The translations under genes and the position numbers were made by a program. 64,000 bases of DNA from Magnaporthiopsis rhizophila (lineage: Eukaryota; Ascomycota; Sordariomycetes; Magnaporthales; Magnaporthaceae), in assembly GCA_003049465.1 (NCBI GenBank), contig PYSS01000102.1:81269-145268 (forward strand). The letters run 5' to 3'. Positions 1 through 10,644 of this stretch are shown here, one piece after another. Under the pieces are notes generated by a model. That model ran no database searches. It was not told the origin of the DNA and saw only the letters and a list, made by a program, of their open reading frames with translations. How positions within the stretch are numbered: the stretch's first letter is position 1; every line of letters starts with the position of its first letter.

Positions 1-86
1 TGTTCGCCAGCCAAACAGCGGCCTTGGCTGCCCCCTGGCCTGCTGGAGGGGTCAGACACGGGCCGTTTCAGATTTACCCCCCACCT

Positions 87-123
<37 letters not shown>

Positions 124-830
124 CCCAGGCCCACCGCGGGATGGAGGCTCTTTTTGGGTCTGACACTTGCCTGCGGGTGCCACGCAAAAGGGCAGCAAAC
201 GGTCGCAGTGTTATTGCATCGAGATGCGGTAGATGCTGTGTGGCTGTCTACTCGTCCGTCACTCGAATGTGTCGTGTTGACTGCATGACCCGCGTCGACT
301 GATTGATATGCCGCCGAGGCGCCATCACACGCAGCTGGGCAAGCATGTCTCGGCAGGCAAAACATTCGAGGCGGCTCGCGCATGCAGGCATTCTCCATGG
401 TATTTCCCCAACGGTCGCCCGTGCCAACCGGGGCGAAGCCGTGCTGCCCTGCCGTGCCCTACCCTGCGCCACTAAGCATGAATGTGCCGGACAGGGTCCC
501 GGCCTCGGTGGTGTTCGCCTTGTCAGCCCTCTGATCTGCGTGAGCAGGCAGACGTCATCTGTCATGTCCCATCGGCGGGAGGCGGCTGTTAGCAGGGAGC
601 CGCCCGTCAGCCGAGATCCCAAAATAGCGACAGGCCAGATGGCGGCGGGGAGGAAGAAGATCACAGGGAGGCGTGGATACCACTCCATTATATCATTGAA
701 ATCAGCACACAAGCATGAAGTTGGGGATCTCTATCCTGTCTACGAAACTCCATATAAAAAAACAGGTCCGAAATTGAACACAAAAAAGGGCGCATTTTAT
801 CCAGAATGCCACTCTCCACCCCCCTTACTC
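1..830. other. Intergenic, no gene seen
   Basis: The stretch holds a 35-base poly-T run (89-123) and then unremarkable sequence up to the 3' end of the minus-strand mannosidase gene. Open frames on both strands here (for example 303-989 +) have no recognisable protein and run into the antisense of that gene. The last part (about 700-830) is probably mannosidase 3' UTR. Confidence 0.6.
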
Positions 831-2797
831 TTACAACGCCACCGTCCTCTTTGGCCTCCGCAGCGGGTGCGCCTCCGTGTTGAGCACCCACTCGTCCAGG
901 CTGATGACGTCTGGCTTGGAGAAGATGAGATAAAAGTACTTGAGCGTCTCGCCAAGCCAGAAGCTCTGTCCACCGGGACGCAGGATTAGTCTGGGTGGCC
1001 AGAGACAGCAGATAGCGGAGAGTAAAAACTTACCTCCATAGAGTCGACCTTGTTGGTCTGGCCCGTGACCGTGACGTCGTCGATGGCCGAGTTGGCCAGG
1101 TGCGTCGACGTGGCGACCTGGATGTCCAAAAACATCTGCCACGCCATCTCCCGCAGCTCCTCCTTGCCCGTGACGCGGTACAGCACAAACAGGCTTTCTA
1201 TCGCCTCAGGCCGGAGAATGTAGCGCGCGTCGCGCACGTCCGTGAATCCCCTGGGAATCGTGCGCTTCGCCTTGCCCTCGGCCACCTCCTGGCCCGAGCT
1301 GCCGCCCCACGCCTTGACCTGGCTCTTCCACGCCTCCTCGTCCCACGCGCATGGCTCGCTAGGCGCAGCAGTAGAGGCCTTCGGACATGCCGCCAGGCCA
1401 AAGATCTCGGGCAGCAGGCCCGTCGGGAAGCTCTTGTAGCCCCAGGCGCAGCCGCGCGCCAGCTTCTCGCCGATGGCGACATGGTGCGGCTCGTCCAAGA
1501 GGCGGCCGCCCAACGCGAACATGCCGCCGGCGAAGCAGGACAGGTGCTGACTATCTTGCGAGGACTGGGGCGGCTCGTCGTCGCGGCCCGCCGTCGCCGA
1601 CACAGCAAACAGAATATCCGGTATCTCAGATGCGCCCTTTTTCTTGCTGCTGCTGCTGCTGCTGCTGCCGGCGCCATCGCTGCCGGTCGGGGGAACCATG
1701 GGCCGGAATAGGAGGTACTTCTCGACCACAGCCATGGCGGTGCGGTACATGGCTTCGTACTTTGGGTCGGCGCCCGCGAGTAGTGCGTGCATCTTGGGCA
1801 GATACTCGAACATGGAGTCGGCGAGGGCGCCGAGCGTGAACTCGGTGTAGTGCTGCGGCATGACGTCCTCGTCCTCGTCGCCACCGCGGAAGTTCATGAT
1901 CGTGGGCCATATGCCCGGCATGCGCGTGTGGTTCTGCGTGCGCTCCAGATACCGCGAGATGGTATCTACGGCGTCATAGTACTTGTGGTCGCCCGTCAGC
2001 TGCGCCAGCCGCGTGAACTCGAGGCTCAGCGACGCCGGCGACGCGCTGGGGGTGTCGACGCCCGCGAACTGGTTCCCCTGGCGCGCGTCCTCAAAATCGA
2101 ACCAAAAGCCCGGGATGCGGTTGGGCGTGTCAAAGGCCGCGTACAGCAGGTCGCCCAGCTCGCGGGCTTTTAGGAGGAGCGCCTTCTCGCCGCTCAGGTC
2201 GTGGGCGGACAGCAGGCCTCCCAGGAAGCGGATGGTGGTCTCGAAGACGTTGAGGCTCGTGCTCGACGTGGCCGAGAAGTCGATGCGGCAGGCCTCGCGC
2301 ACGGCGTCTATGAACTCGGAGCGCAGGCCGGCGATCCAGAGCGTGTCGAGCGAGTCGACCAGCGTAGCGCCGTAGCCGCCAAAGGTGTCGCGGCCGCCAC
2401 CCTCGACCGGCCGGAGCTCGTCGAGGCCCCAGGCCTCCTTCACGTAGCCGTCCCAGCTCTTCTTGATGGCGGCCCGCACCGCCGTTAGGCGCGCCTCAGC
2501 CATCTCGACGTGCAGGGGGACCACCTTGTCGCCCGCGAAGTCGTGCTGCACCCGCGGCACGGGGCGCTGCCTGTCTGCCGGCGGGAGGCGCACCATCTTG
2601 GCCGCCGGGCGAGGGTGGTGGTGTTCAAAGAAGGCCCAGTCGTAGCTGGACGGCACAAACTCGATCGGGCCAAACTTCCTCAGGGGGATGCGGAAGCGCC
2701 GCACCGGATTGTCGCTGAAGGGGCTGTACCGGTACAAGACGAACACGAAGACGGCGGCCAGCACGATGATGCGAGCCAGGCCGCGTCGCCGTGCCAT
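831..2797 (-). CDS. Class I alpha-1,2-mannosidase (GH47), ER/Golgi
   Basis: Two exons, complement(join(831..965,1034..2797)), 632 aa. The 68-base intron has donor GTAAGT and acceptor GACAG and restores the invariant D-S-M-E-S-F-W-L join. GH47 enzymes trim alpha-1,2-mannose from N-glycans in the ER/Golgi lumen. Visible: a type II signal anchor at residues 9-22 just after an M-A-R-R-R start; the D-T-F-G-G-Y-G-A-T-L-V-D-S-L-D-T-L block at 137-153; probable catalytic acids E186 (N-V-F-E-T-T-I-R), D327 (A-L-A-D-S-M) and E531 (L-R-P-E-A-I-E-S-L-F); and the calcium-binding Thr in N-T-E-A-H-P-L near the C terminus. An upstream in-frame ATG at 2848 would put 17 residues before the anchor; 2797 is preferred because the basic residues then sit directly before the membrane segment. 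A low-complexity insert near 377-387 is a Ser run encoded by an AGC repeat. The family is certain; the exact member (ER Mns1-like or Golgi) is not. Confidence 0.95.
1645..1668. repeat. CTG/CAG trinucleotide repeat inside the GH47 gene
   Basis: About eight CTG units on the + strand read as AGC serine codons on the coding strand. They give a seven-Ser run followed by three Lys in a predicted surface loop of the mannosidase. Length variation between strains is likely. Confidence 0.85.
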
Positions 2798-3180
2798 GGT
2801 GTCGAATATCGGAAAATACTCCGGGATCCACGTGATAAGGAGTACCAAATATCCGCCGTCGGGTCGACGCGCTCCGAAGTGGGCGACACGGACGGATCAC
2901 GGCGCCAACCAGGGCAGACTCGAACAGGGGCTTGTGGAGCTGTGGTTGGTAGCACTAACGGCTACGTGAGCATCGTGTCTGCGGGCGGATGTGCGGCGTG
3001 GAATGGAGGTGTCTCTCGTTTGCGACGTCATGATTTTTCTTCCTCTGCCGACCGTCTCGATCCCGCCAAGGTTCAATGCACGGGTCGTGGCCGATCCGGC
3101 ATCCGAGGCTCCACGGCGGCTGTTGCTGAAGCTGAAACAAGCAACGTGGTTGTAATCCATGCAGGGCTGTCAGCCAGCAT

Positions 3181-3213
3181 CACGTGGTGATACTTTGATA
3201 AGACATTCACGTG
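3181..3213. promoter_or_regulatory. Pair of CACGTG E-box palindromes
   Basis: CACGTG occurs at 3181-3186 and again at 3208-3213, roughly 385-415 bases upstream of the mannosidase ATG. CACGTG is the core site of fungal bHLH regulators of the Pho4/NUC-1 and Cbf1 type. Two copies within 33 bases suggest a real site, but function is inferred only. Confidence 0.35.
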
Positions 3214-5758
3214 ATGCCTGCCTAGGTGAATGTGACGTATGGAATTCCCAGCTCCCTCCGCTGTGAGGACTCCTCTCCGAAGCTAACATTTCCAATTTCT
3301 CTGCCGGTAACATCTGGGCCATTCAGCCTCTGCCAATCGCATCAAGCCCAGTCACGCTTACCAGATTAAAATAGATCGACGGAGACTTGTCCGCTCTTGG
3401 CATCTTTTCCGCGAACTAGAGGGCAAAGGCCTGCCGTTGTTGAAGCTCCTTCGCCAATACCGTCGACCCCGCATTCACGCTGTGCCTCGGCTCAATCGTG
3501 CAGGCCAAGACGGGGCGCGTACCGTGAACCCCTTCCTGGGCCGTGTTCAGGCTGACCGTGGCGAGGATGCTGGATCCATGCTTGACCCTCGCTGCGAGAT
3601 TGTGAATAGATTGACGCGGCAGTTGCTACTACCGATGCCAGGGAAACACATCGCGGGGTCGTTCTGGAAACGCGTCAGCGAGTCCCGCCACTGAGCGGCG
3701 GCGACGGCAAGCACTTGGTGGGTTCCCGACGACGCGTCCGGCCTCGACTCAAAGGCGGCGGACCTCATACCCGCAACACCCCCATGAGGAAGCTCCCCGT
3801 ATACGGCTGTGGATCTCAATACGCGGGGTAGGCATTGGGCAGCAAGCGGGACGCGCGAATATTAGTCAAGACGGGGGGACAGAGACACTCCGAATCGAGG
3901 AACCCCGCCATCACTTTGTTGATGGATTCACTTCGTTCACACGGGGCAGTTCCTTACAGCAACTGCTCTTGCTGAGGTCGGTTCACGTGCGGCGGCACCC
4001 CGTCGCGGCTCAACATCGGGACCCCCAGAGCTTCACGGCAACTACGAACTTTGGTGACCGGGCAATTACTCGCAGTTCATGGAGTGGGGACCGCACAAGC
4101 TGACAGCGAGAAATGCGCTCGTGACCACCATTTCCGTGTCTCCTCACCTAGGACCCAAGGTGGAGCTGGGCTGGGAAATTTTCCAGAATTCGTGAGGTCT
4201 ATTTGATCCTCAAATGAATCACTATGGATGGTATCGTATACGTGCCGGGATTTGGATGCGTAGACGCAACGCCGCGGACGGCCGGCCAACTCTGGACACC
4301 CCCCGGTTTCGTGGCCTGCACCGGGAAAATTATGCCATGGATCCACGAACCTGTCCCTGAATATCAACTGCACCGGGCCGCAGCCCAAAGTCTAATTAAT
4401 CCCTAAGCGCCTTTGTTACTTGGCTGTGCCTTGCTGTCCCCACGACCAAGATGGCCGACTTGCCACTAAGACAACTAGCTGACCATCCATGGTTCAACAC
4501 TAAGCTGCTGTCATTCATTGCTTTTCCCAAGCCACCGAGCTGTGTTCGCGTCGATGCGTCTGACCAAGTTTGGAAGGTGGCATTCCCCGCATGCTCGGAT
4601 CTGGGGTAAAAAGCAAGCGATGTGGAGCTCGAGTGCAGGACTGGCGGTCTGTTAGGGCTAAACTGTTGGGCGGCATTCCGTTCGTCCTTGCCCCCACGTT
4701 GGGGCTCTCCGGGCAGCTCGGGAGCCTGGCAACCCTGGCCAAGCCAAGGAAACCAAGATTGGGCCGGGGGCTGCCGATCCAGCTGACCATAGCATCCCAC
4801 ACACACAAAAATAGAGCCCGCCAACCAGAAGCCTCCCATTCCTGATCGACAATATCACACCCCTTCCCTAGGGCAGCCACAGGTTCGTGTTCGGGGAAGC
4901 GACTGACCTGCAAATGCCATATTGGCTGCATCAAAAGGCCTGGGCGGTCGTCTTCCGTGCCGAGGTCGAGAGGGCTGAAGTGCGGCGATGACGAGATCTC
5001 GCATGTGCCAGACGCGGCAGGTCGCTAGCTACGCCTTTTTGCTATTTTTTTCTTTTGTTTTCCTTTCTTTTTTTTTTTTTTTTTTGCAGCGGGGTCATGC
5101 TGAGCCTGTGTCGTCACTGACACTAGGAACCAACCAGCGGAGCTACCAGGGTTGGATTTCTACCCCCTGAGCTGCCTGCGCATTTGGGACGGCCAGGTCT
5201 GTGTATGTTGTCGCCACGGCTTCTCCTGTGCAGTCAGGTCCGCTGCCTTAGCCACACAGTCCGATATTTATTTCCGTCGTGGCTTTGACCTTGAACCATA
5301 ACCATGGCTGCTTTGGTATCGTAACAACATCTCATGGCCAGCCCAACACGTCCGCGAGGCGGACCAAAGGATCTCCAGCCGTCGGCGGGCTGTCTCATCC
5401 TGCTGCTCTTCTGCCGGCCATTACTGACCCCGCGTTGGCTCCGGATGACAATTTCCTCATTCGAACATATCTCCTTATGATGGCATTCTCGTGATTCAAC
5501 AAACCAGATGCGTGACTGGTGTGGGGGCTGACCGGTCTCGGCAGTCATGCACCTCGTGCCCGCGCCATCTTTGCCGGCGCCCTGGCCTGTATCCGATATT
5601 GGGGCTCGGCGGCACTCGGCTCACCATGTCCCTGTCCGACTAGGCACTTTACCGCCTATCCCTCGTGGAAAGGTGTGGACCAAAGGCGGATAGGGATGCG
5701 TGTTTCTCCTCCAACCTTGGTCGTGTAGGGAGGGGATCCCCAAAATGAGGTTGCTCCC

Positions 5759-5760
<2 letters not shown>

Positions 5761-5803
<43 letters not shown>
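5761..5803. repeat. 43-base poly-C tract
   Basis: An uninterrupted run of 43 C, followed by A-CCC-A-CCCC and an unresolved base (N) at 5842. Its true length is uncertain because such runs are error-prone in sequencing and assembly. It lies about 300 bases upstream of the carboxylesterase ATG. Confidence 0.8.
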
Positions 5804-6107
5804 ACCCACCCCCTCCCGAGCAGCCTCCTGCTGTTGGCGGCNTAGAGCCCACCCTCTTCCGTACAGGGCACAACCCCGCATCACATCGAGAGGGAAAGCT
5901 TAGCGAAGCAAAGAGAGCAGCGGGTATATAGATCGTCATGCTCGCCACCGGGGTACGCCGGCGTCTCCCTGGCCCGGTGCGCTACCCACCAGCTTCGGGG
6001 CCCATACATACAAGCGAGATAAGACAAGTCTCGGTGATCCCCTCGCCCCATCATATAGTCTCCGTCCCTTAGTCTTGGCATCGACGCGGTCTAGAACAAG
6101 GCAGATC

Positions 6108-7994
6108 ATGCGACCAACCGTGCTCTCCTCCCACCTCGCCGGCGGCCTGCTGCTGGCCGCTCTCGGCCAAGCCGCGGTGCTCCCGCCTAGAGAGGACGCC
6201 CCGGCGGCACTGCCGGCACCTCCGCCCACTCCGGCGCTGGAAGACCGCGCGGCCAAGGTGACGGTGGCCCTGGGGCCGTCGGCCACGGTCGTGGGCGCGA
6301 CCATCGGCAACGTCGAGTCGTTCAAGGGCATCCCGTTTGCGGACGCGCCCGTGGGCAACCTCCGCTTCCGGCCGCCGAAGCGGCTGTCGAAGCCGCTGGG
6401 GACCTTTGACGCCACGGCTCTCATCCCGACGTCGTGCCCGCAGATGCTGATGTCGACCGAGTCCGGTAACATCATCTTCAACTTCTTGGGCAAGCTCGCC
6501 AACCTCCCGTTCGTCCAGACCATCAGCAAGGCGTCCGAGGACTGCCTCAACATCAACGTGCAGCGGCCCGTCGGCGTCAAGGCCGGCGACAAGCTGCCTG
6601 TTTTGTTTTGGATCTTTGGCGGTGGCTTTGAGGTATGAGCCCCTTTTGCTGAACCGCGTCACTTCTTTTGAGCCGCTTGCCTGCCTGCCTGCCTACCAAC
6701 GCGGATGGCCGGAAGAATACGGTCCGGTTCACTGACAGAACGGATGGAATCGCAGTTTGGCGGAACCTCCCTTTATGACGGAGGTCCGCTCGTCCAAAAC
6801 GGCATCGACGTCGGACAGCCCTTCATCTTCGTGGCCGTCAACTACCGCACGGGCGCCTTCGGCTTCATGCCCGGAGCCGAGATCCTGGCTGAGGGCTCGG
6901 CCAACGCCGGGCTGCTGGACCAGCGCATGGGCCTCGAGTGGACGGCCGACAACATCGCGGCGTTCGGCGGCGACCCGGAGCGCGTCACCATCTGGGGCGA
7001 GTCGGCGGGGGCCATCTCCGTCTTTGACCAGATGGCGCTCTTTGGCGGCAACAACACGTACAAGGGGAAGAAGCTGTTCCGGGCCGGCATCATGAACTCG
7101 GGCAGCCTGACGCCGGCCGACCCCATGGACTGCGCCAAGGGCAAGGCCGTGTACCAGCAGGTGGTGCGGTCGGCGGGCTGCGCCGGGTCCCGGGATACGC
7201 TCGCGTGCCTGCGCGCCCTGCCGCTCGACAAGCTCCTCCCCGCGGCCAACTCGGTCCCCGGCATGCTGTCGTACAGCACGGCCGCGCTGTCGTACATGCC
7301 GCGGCCCGACGGCAAGGTGCTGCCGGCCAGCCCGGACATACTGCTCGCGACGGGTCGGTACGCGGCCGTGCCCATGATCAATGGCGACCAGGAGGACGAG
7401 GGCACGCTGTTTGGGCTCTTCACCACCAACATCACGAGCACCGACCGGCTGGTGTCGTACCTCAGCGACGTCATGTTCCACAACGCGCCGCGCGCCACCG
7501 TCGAGGCGCTCGTGGCCACGTACGACCCGCTCCTGACCGAAGGGTCCCCCTTCCGCACCGGCGTCTTCAACGAGATCTACCCGGGCTTCAAGCGGGTGGC
7601 GGCGATCCTGGGCGACCTGGTCTTCACGCTCACGCGCCGCGCGTTCCTGGACATGGCCAACACGGTCAACCCGTCGGTGCCGTCGTGGTCGTACCTGTCC
7701 AGCTACAATCACGGCTTCCCCGTGCTGGGCACCTTCCACGCCAGCGACCTGCTGCAGGTGTTTTACGGCATCCTGCCCAACTACGCCAGCCGCGCCACCA
7801 TGGTCTACTACACCAACTTCATCTACAACATGGACCCCAACAAGGGCGTGACGGGCTACATGGAGTGGCCGCGCTGGTCCAAGGACCGCCAGCTGATGAA
7901 CTTTTTCGCGCAGGACGCGAAGCTGATCAAGGATGACTTTAGGGACAAGAGCGCGACGATTATGAAGAACAATGTTGGGAGTTTTTATGTCTAG
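6108..7994 (+). CDS. Secreted type B carboxylesterase / lipase (Candida rugosa lipase-like)
   Basis: Two exons, join(6108..6632,6756..7994), 587 aa. The 123-base intron splits the oxyanion-hole block between G-G-G-F-E and F-G-G-T-S. The family hydrolyses esters of lipids or other acyl substrates outside the cell. Visible: an N-terminal signal peptide (first ~20 residues, hydrophobic L-L-L-A-A-L-G), the nucleophile elbow G-E-S-A-G with Ser258, the acid in D-E-G (Glu390) and the catalytic His in G-T-F-H-A-S-D (His503). The length matches fungal members (540-600 aa). The ATG at 6108 is chosen over an in-frame one at 6075 because the latter would put charged residues before the signal peptide. 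The intron carries a short GCCT repeat. Substrate (triglyceride, sterol ester or other) cannot be told from sequence. Confidence 0.93.
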
Positions 7995-8314
7995 GATGGG
8001 TTTGGGACTTTTTTTTTTTTTTTTTTGCTGGTATATCTTGTTTCGAATTTGCTGTACATATTTCTGTGGATCACCGATGGGGAAAATGAGACCGAGAACG
8101 TTATGAGGTCATGCTGCGCACTTTGGATATCTCGTTTTGTGGCTGTCAGGTTTGATGCAAATTTAGGAGGGACGGATGGTTGGAGGATGAACGGACGGTG
8201 ACTTTCTGTACGTGCGACATCACAGCACGAAAGAAAGGCACTTTAGGCGCTGCTTTGGCACCCAGAAAAGCATCAGACAGCATCCAATAAACAAAGCCAA
8301 ATTTGCTTTGTGTA

Positions 8315-8350
<36 letters not shown>

Positions 8351-8401
8351 AGAAGGGGAAATAAATGGGGGAGACGAAAAGAAAAAAAAGCCAAAAGTCA
8401 A
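7995..8401. other. Intergenic spacer with poly-T and poly-A tracts
   Basis: This is the 3' flank of the esterase. It contains an 18-base poly-T (8009-8026) shortly after the stop and a 27-base poly-A (8321-8347). No coding signal is seen. Confidence 0.7.
8321..8347. repeat. 27-base poly-A tract
   Basis: Uninterrupted run of A about 55 bases from the tRNA-Pro gene. No target-site duplication or retroelement body is visible next to it. Confidence 0.8.
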
Positions 8402-8515
8402 GGCCGCAACCGGGGATTGAACCCGGGACCTCTCGCAAATTGTAATCAGCTAGTTTCCCAGCGATCAACTCAGGGTGAGCCCTAAGCGAGAATCATACCA
8501 CTAGACCATCGCGGC
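8402..8515 (-). tRNA. tRNA-Pro (anticodon AGG) with a 42-base intron
   Basis: Read on the minus strand, the acceptor GCCGCGA pairs with TTGCGGC, followed by discriminator C. The D-arm region TGGTCTAGTGGTATGA and the CTCGC/GCGAG anticodon stem match eukaryotic tRNA-Pro. The T arm is CCGGG-TTCAATC-CCCGG. The anticodon AGG lies at 8483-8481. The intron (8479-8438, 42 bases) starts one base 3' of the anticodon, the canonical site for nuclear tRNA introns. CCA is not encoded, as expected. Confidence 0.95.
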
Positions 8516-9015
8516 GGTTGTGTGGAATGATTGCTGATTCGTGAGTGGGCCTTATAGTGGTGAGTAAGACGAGGGATGCATGTGTCGCAAGGATCCGCAG
8601 CCTGGCCAAGTCTGGGCTACTCACTTTTCCATGTTGGCTTCCGGTTTTGGTTTTCCAGCACCGTGGGCATGGATGGCTGCGGATAACTGCCCGCGGTGAT
8701 AAGGTTCTGCACGAGCAAGGTTCAATATTAATTAAAATTGTTTTTACTATCCGGCTAATAATCAAGGCATCGTTCAAGGAGCATCTCTTTTTGCCTGGAT
8801 ATTGCATGCACGGCCGGCCTGTCATGGCCCCCCCTTGCGCATATGGCGATGGCGTTTGGTTCTATCGATTCTGTGTGGAAGTGCGTAGGGCGGTGCGATA
8901 CAGATTTCCAGAAACCACCGGGCAGATACGTATGACAAAAGAAACGACGCCGGTGCGCCACACACTTTGATTAAAAATCCATGGTATCCCACGGCAGCGA
9001 CTTGAAAGAGCATGC
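8516..9015. other. Intergenic, no gene seen
   Basis: Spacer between the tRNA-Pro 5' end and the 3' end of the sugar transporter. Short open frames on both strands have no recognisable content. The tRNA upstream sequence and the transporter 3' UTR fall here. Confidence 0.6.
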
Positions 9016-10644
9016 CTAGACGACCTCCTCCTTGTTTCCGACCTCGACCTCGAGCGGTCCACCCTCGGCCTTGCGGGTCTTGACGGCCTCGATCTCGGCG
9101 TCGAGACGCGAGTCGCCCATGCGCGTCTTCCAGGGGCGGGGCCCCTCGGGCGAGAACATGAGTTCGATCTCCTCGAGCGTCTTGCCGCCCGTCTCGGGGT
9201 AGAAGAGGAAGAACCAGGCGGCGGCGCCGACGCAGAGGCAGCCAAAGACGGTGAAGGTGTGCCATTTAATGTCGCGGAAGGCGGGCGGGGTGAACATGTT
9301 GAGGGCAAAGTTGAAGATCCAGTTGGACAGCGCGGCCAGGGCCATGCCGTGCGCGCGCGTGCCCAGCGACCACACCTCGGCCGCGTAGATCCAGCACACG
9401 GGCGCCAGCGTCAGGGCGTAGACGACGATGAGCAGGAACGAGAAGACGATGACGGTGTTGGCCGGGTTGCCGCCCACGACCTCGAAGACGACGTTTGCGT
9501 TGGGCGGCGTGCCTACACCCTCGGGGCGGAGGATGTGGTTGGTGGCCATGGTCCCCGCGACGACGAAGTGGCACAAGCCCATGCCCAAGGCGCCCGCGAC
9601 GAGCAGCACGCGGCGGCCGGTGCGGTCGATGAAGAAGAACATGACGCCCGTGAAGATGATGAAGACGGCGTACTGCACGCCCGACGTGACCAGGGCCACG
9701 TTGCCGCGCAGGCCGGCCATGTAGGCGATGTAGGTCAGGTAGTAGACGATGACGTTGGCGCCGGCCAGCTGCTGCCAGGCCTGGACCGTCATGCCGGCCA
9801 TGGTGCGCTTCCACATGCCGTTGACAATAAACTTGCGCCAGCCGCGCGCCGACTCGCGCTCGGCCTGCAGCGTGGCCAGGATCTCCTCGTACTCGGCCAC
9901 GACCAGCACGTCGGCCTGGTTGCCGCCGGCGTGGATGTTGGCCAGCACGTCGAGCGCCTCCTCGTTGCGGCCGACCTTGGCCAGCCAGCGCGGGGAGCGG
10001 GGCAGGAACGGCAGGCCCAGGACGAGGAAGAGGCAGGGGATGAACTGGGTGCCCCAGGCGGTGCGGAACATGGCCGGTCCCGTGATGGTGTTGATGCAAC
10101 CGACCGAGATGAAGTACATGATCAGGATGCCGAACTCGATGGCCAGCTGCTGGATGATGACGAGCGACCCCCGCTTGTCCTTCTTTGCGATCTCGGCCAG
10201 GTACACGGGCACCTGCGACGACGTGATGCCGACGGTGAAGCCGTTGAGCACGCGGCCCGCCACCAGCGTGCCCCAGTTCTGGGCCGCCACCTGCACGGCC
10301 GTGCCGATGAACCAGAAGATGCACGCCACCATGATGGAGTCGCGCCGCCCGATCTTGTCCGACAGGAACCCGGCCGCGGCCGACCCGACCACGGACCCGG
10401 CCGAGAGCGCGCCGCCGATGGTGCCCTGGATCACGCCGCTGGGGTTGTTGAAGAAGTCGATGTAGTGCTCCGACACGACGATGGCCGACATGGACGAGAT
10501 GTCGAAGCCGAACCTGTGTTTTATTAGTTTCGGCCCTTTTGTTCCTTTCCTCTCTGGAGCAGTAGGCACAACTCACAGCATCCCTCCCAACGTCGCGACA
10601 CACGCTATGAAGTAGGTGTTATAGATCTGCGGGAGCTTCGCCAT
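9016..10644 (-). CDS. MFS sugar transporter (12 TM)
   Basis: Two exons, complement(join(9016..10513,10577..10644)), 521 aa. The 63-base intron (GTGAGT...ACAG) joins G-G-M-L to F-G-F-D-I-S-S, the expected end of TM1. Plasma-membrane symporters of this family import hexoses or related polyols and acids. Visible signatures: D-K-I-G-R-R after TM2, P-R-S-P-R-W-L after TM6 (a variant of P-E-S-P-R-W-L), W-Q-Q-L-A-G-A-N in TM7, and P-E-T-G-G-K-T-L-E-E-I near the end. The length is normal. The C-terminal tail (from about residue 480) is acidic and cytosolic. The substrate cannot be assigned. The exon 1 product M-A-K-L-P-Q-I-Y-N-T-Y-F is a typical short N terminus for this group. Confidence 0.93.

Larger units (their letters stand above)
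2798..6107. other. Long intergenic region, no gene recognised
   Basis: About 3.3 kb between the mannosidase start and the carboxylesterase start. The open frames are short, overlap on both strands and show no known motif. It contains two CACGTG palindromes (3181-3213), an 18-base poly-T (5068-5085), a 43-base poly-C (5761-5803) and an unresolved base at 5842. Both flanking genes point away, so their promoters should lie at the two ends. A TATATAG near 5925, about 180 bases before the esterase ATG, is a weak TATA candidate. Confidence 0.6.

Noticed and set aside
9259..10527. 422-codon + strand open frame
   Set aside because: Exact antisense of the sugar transporter; its Asp/Gly/Arg/His-rich composition is what GC-rich antisense gives.
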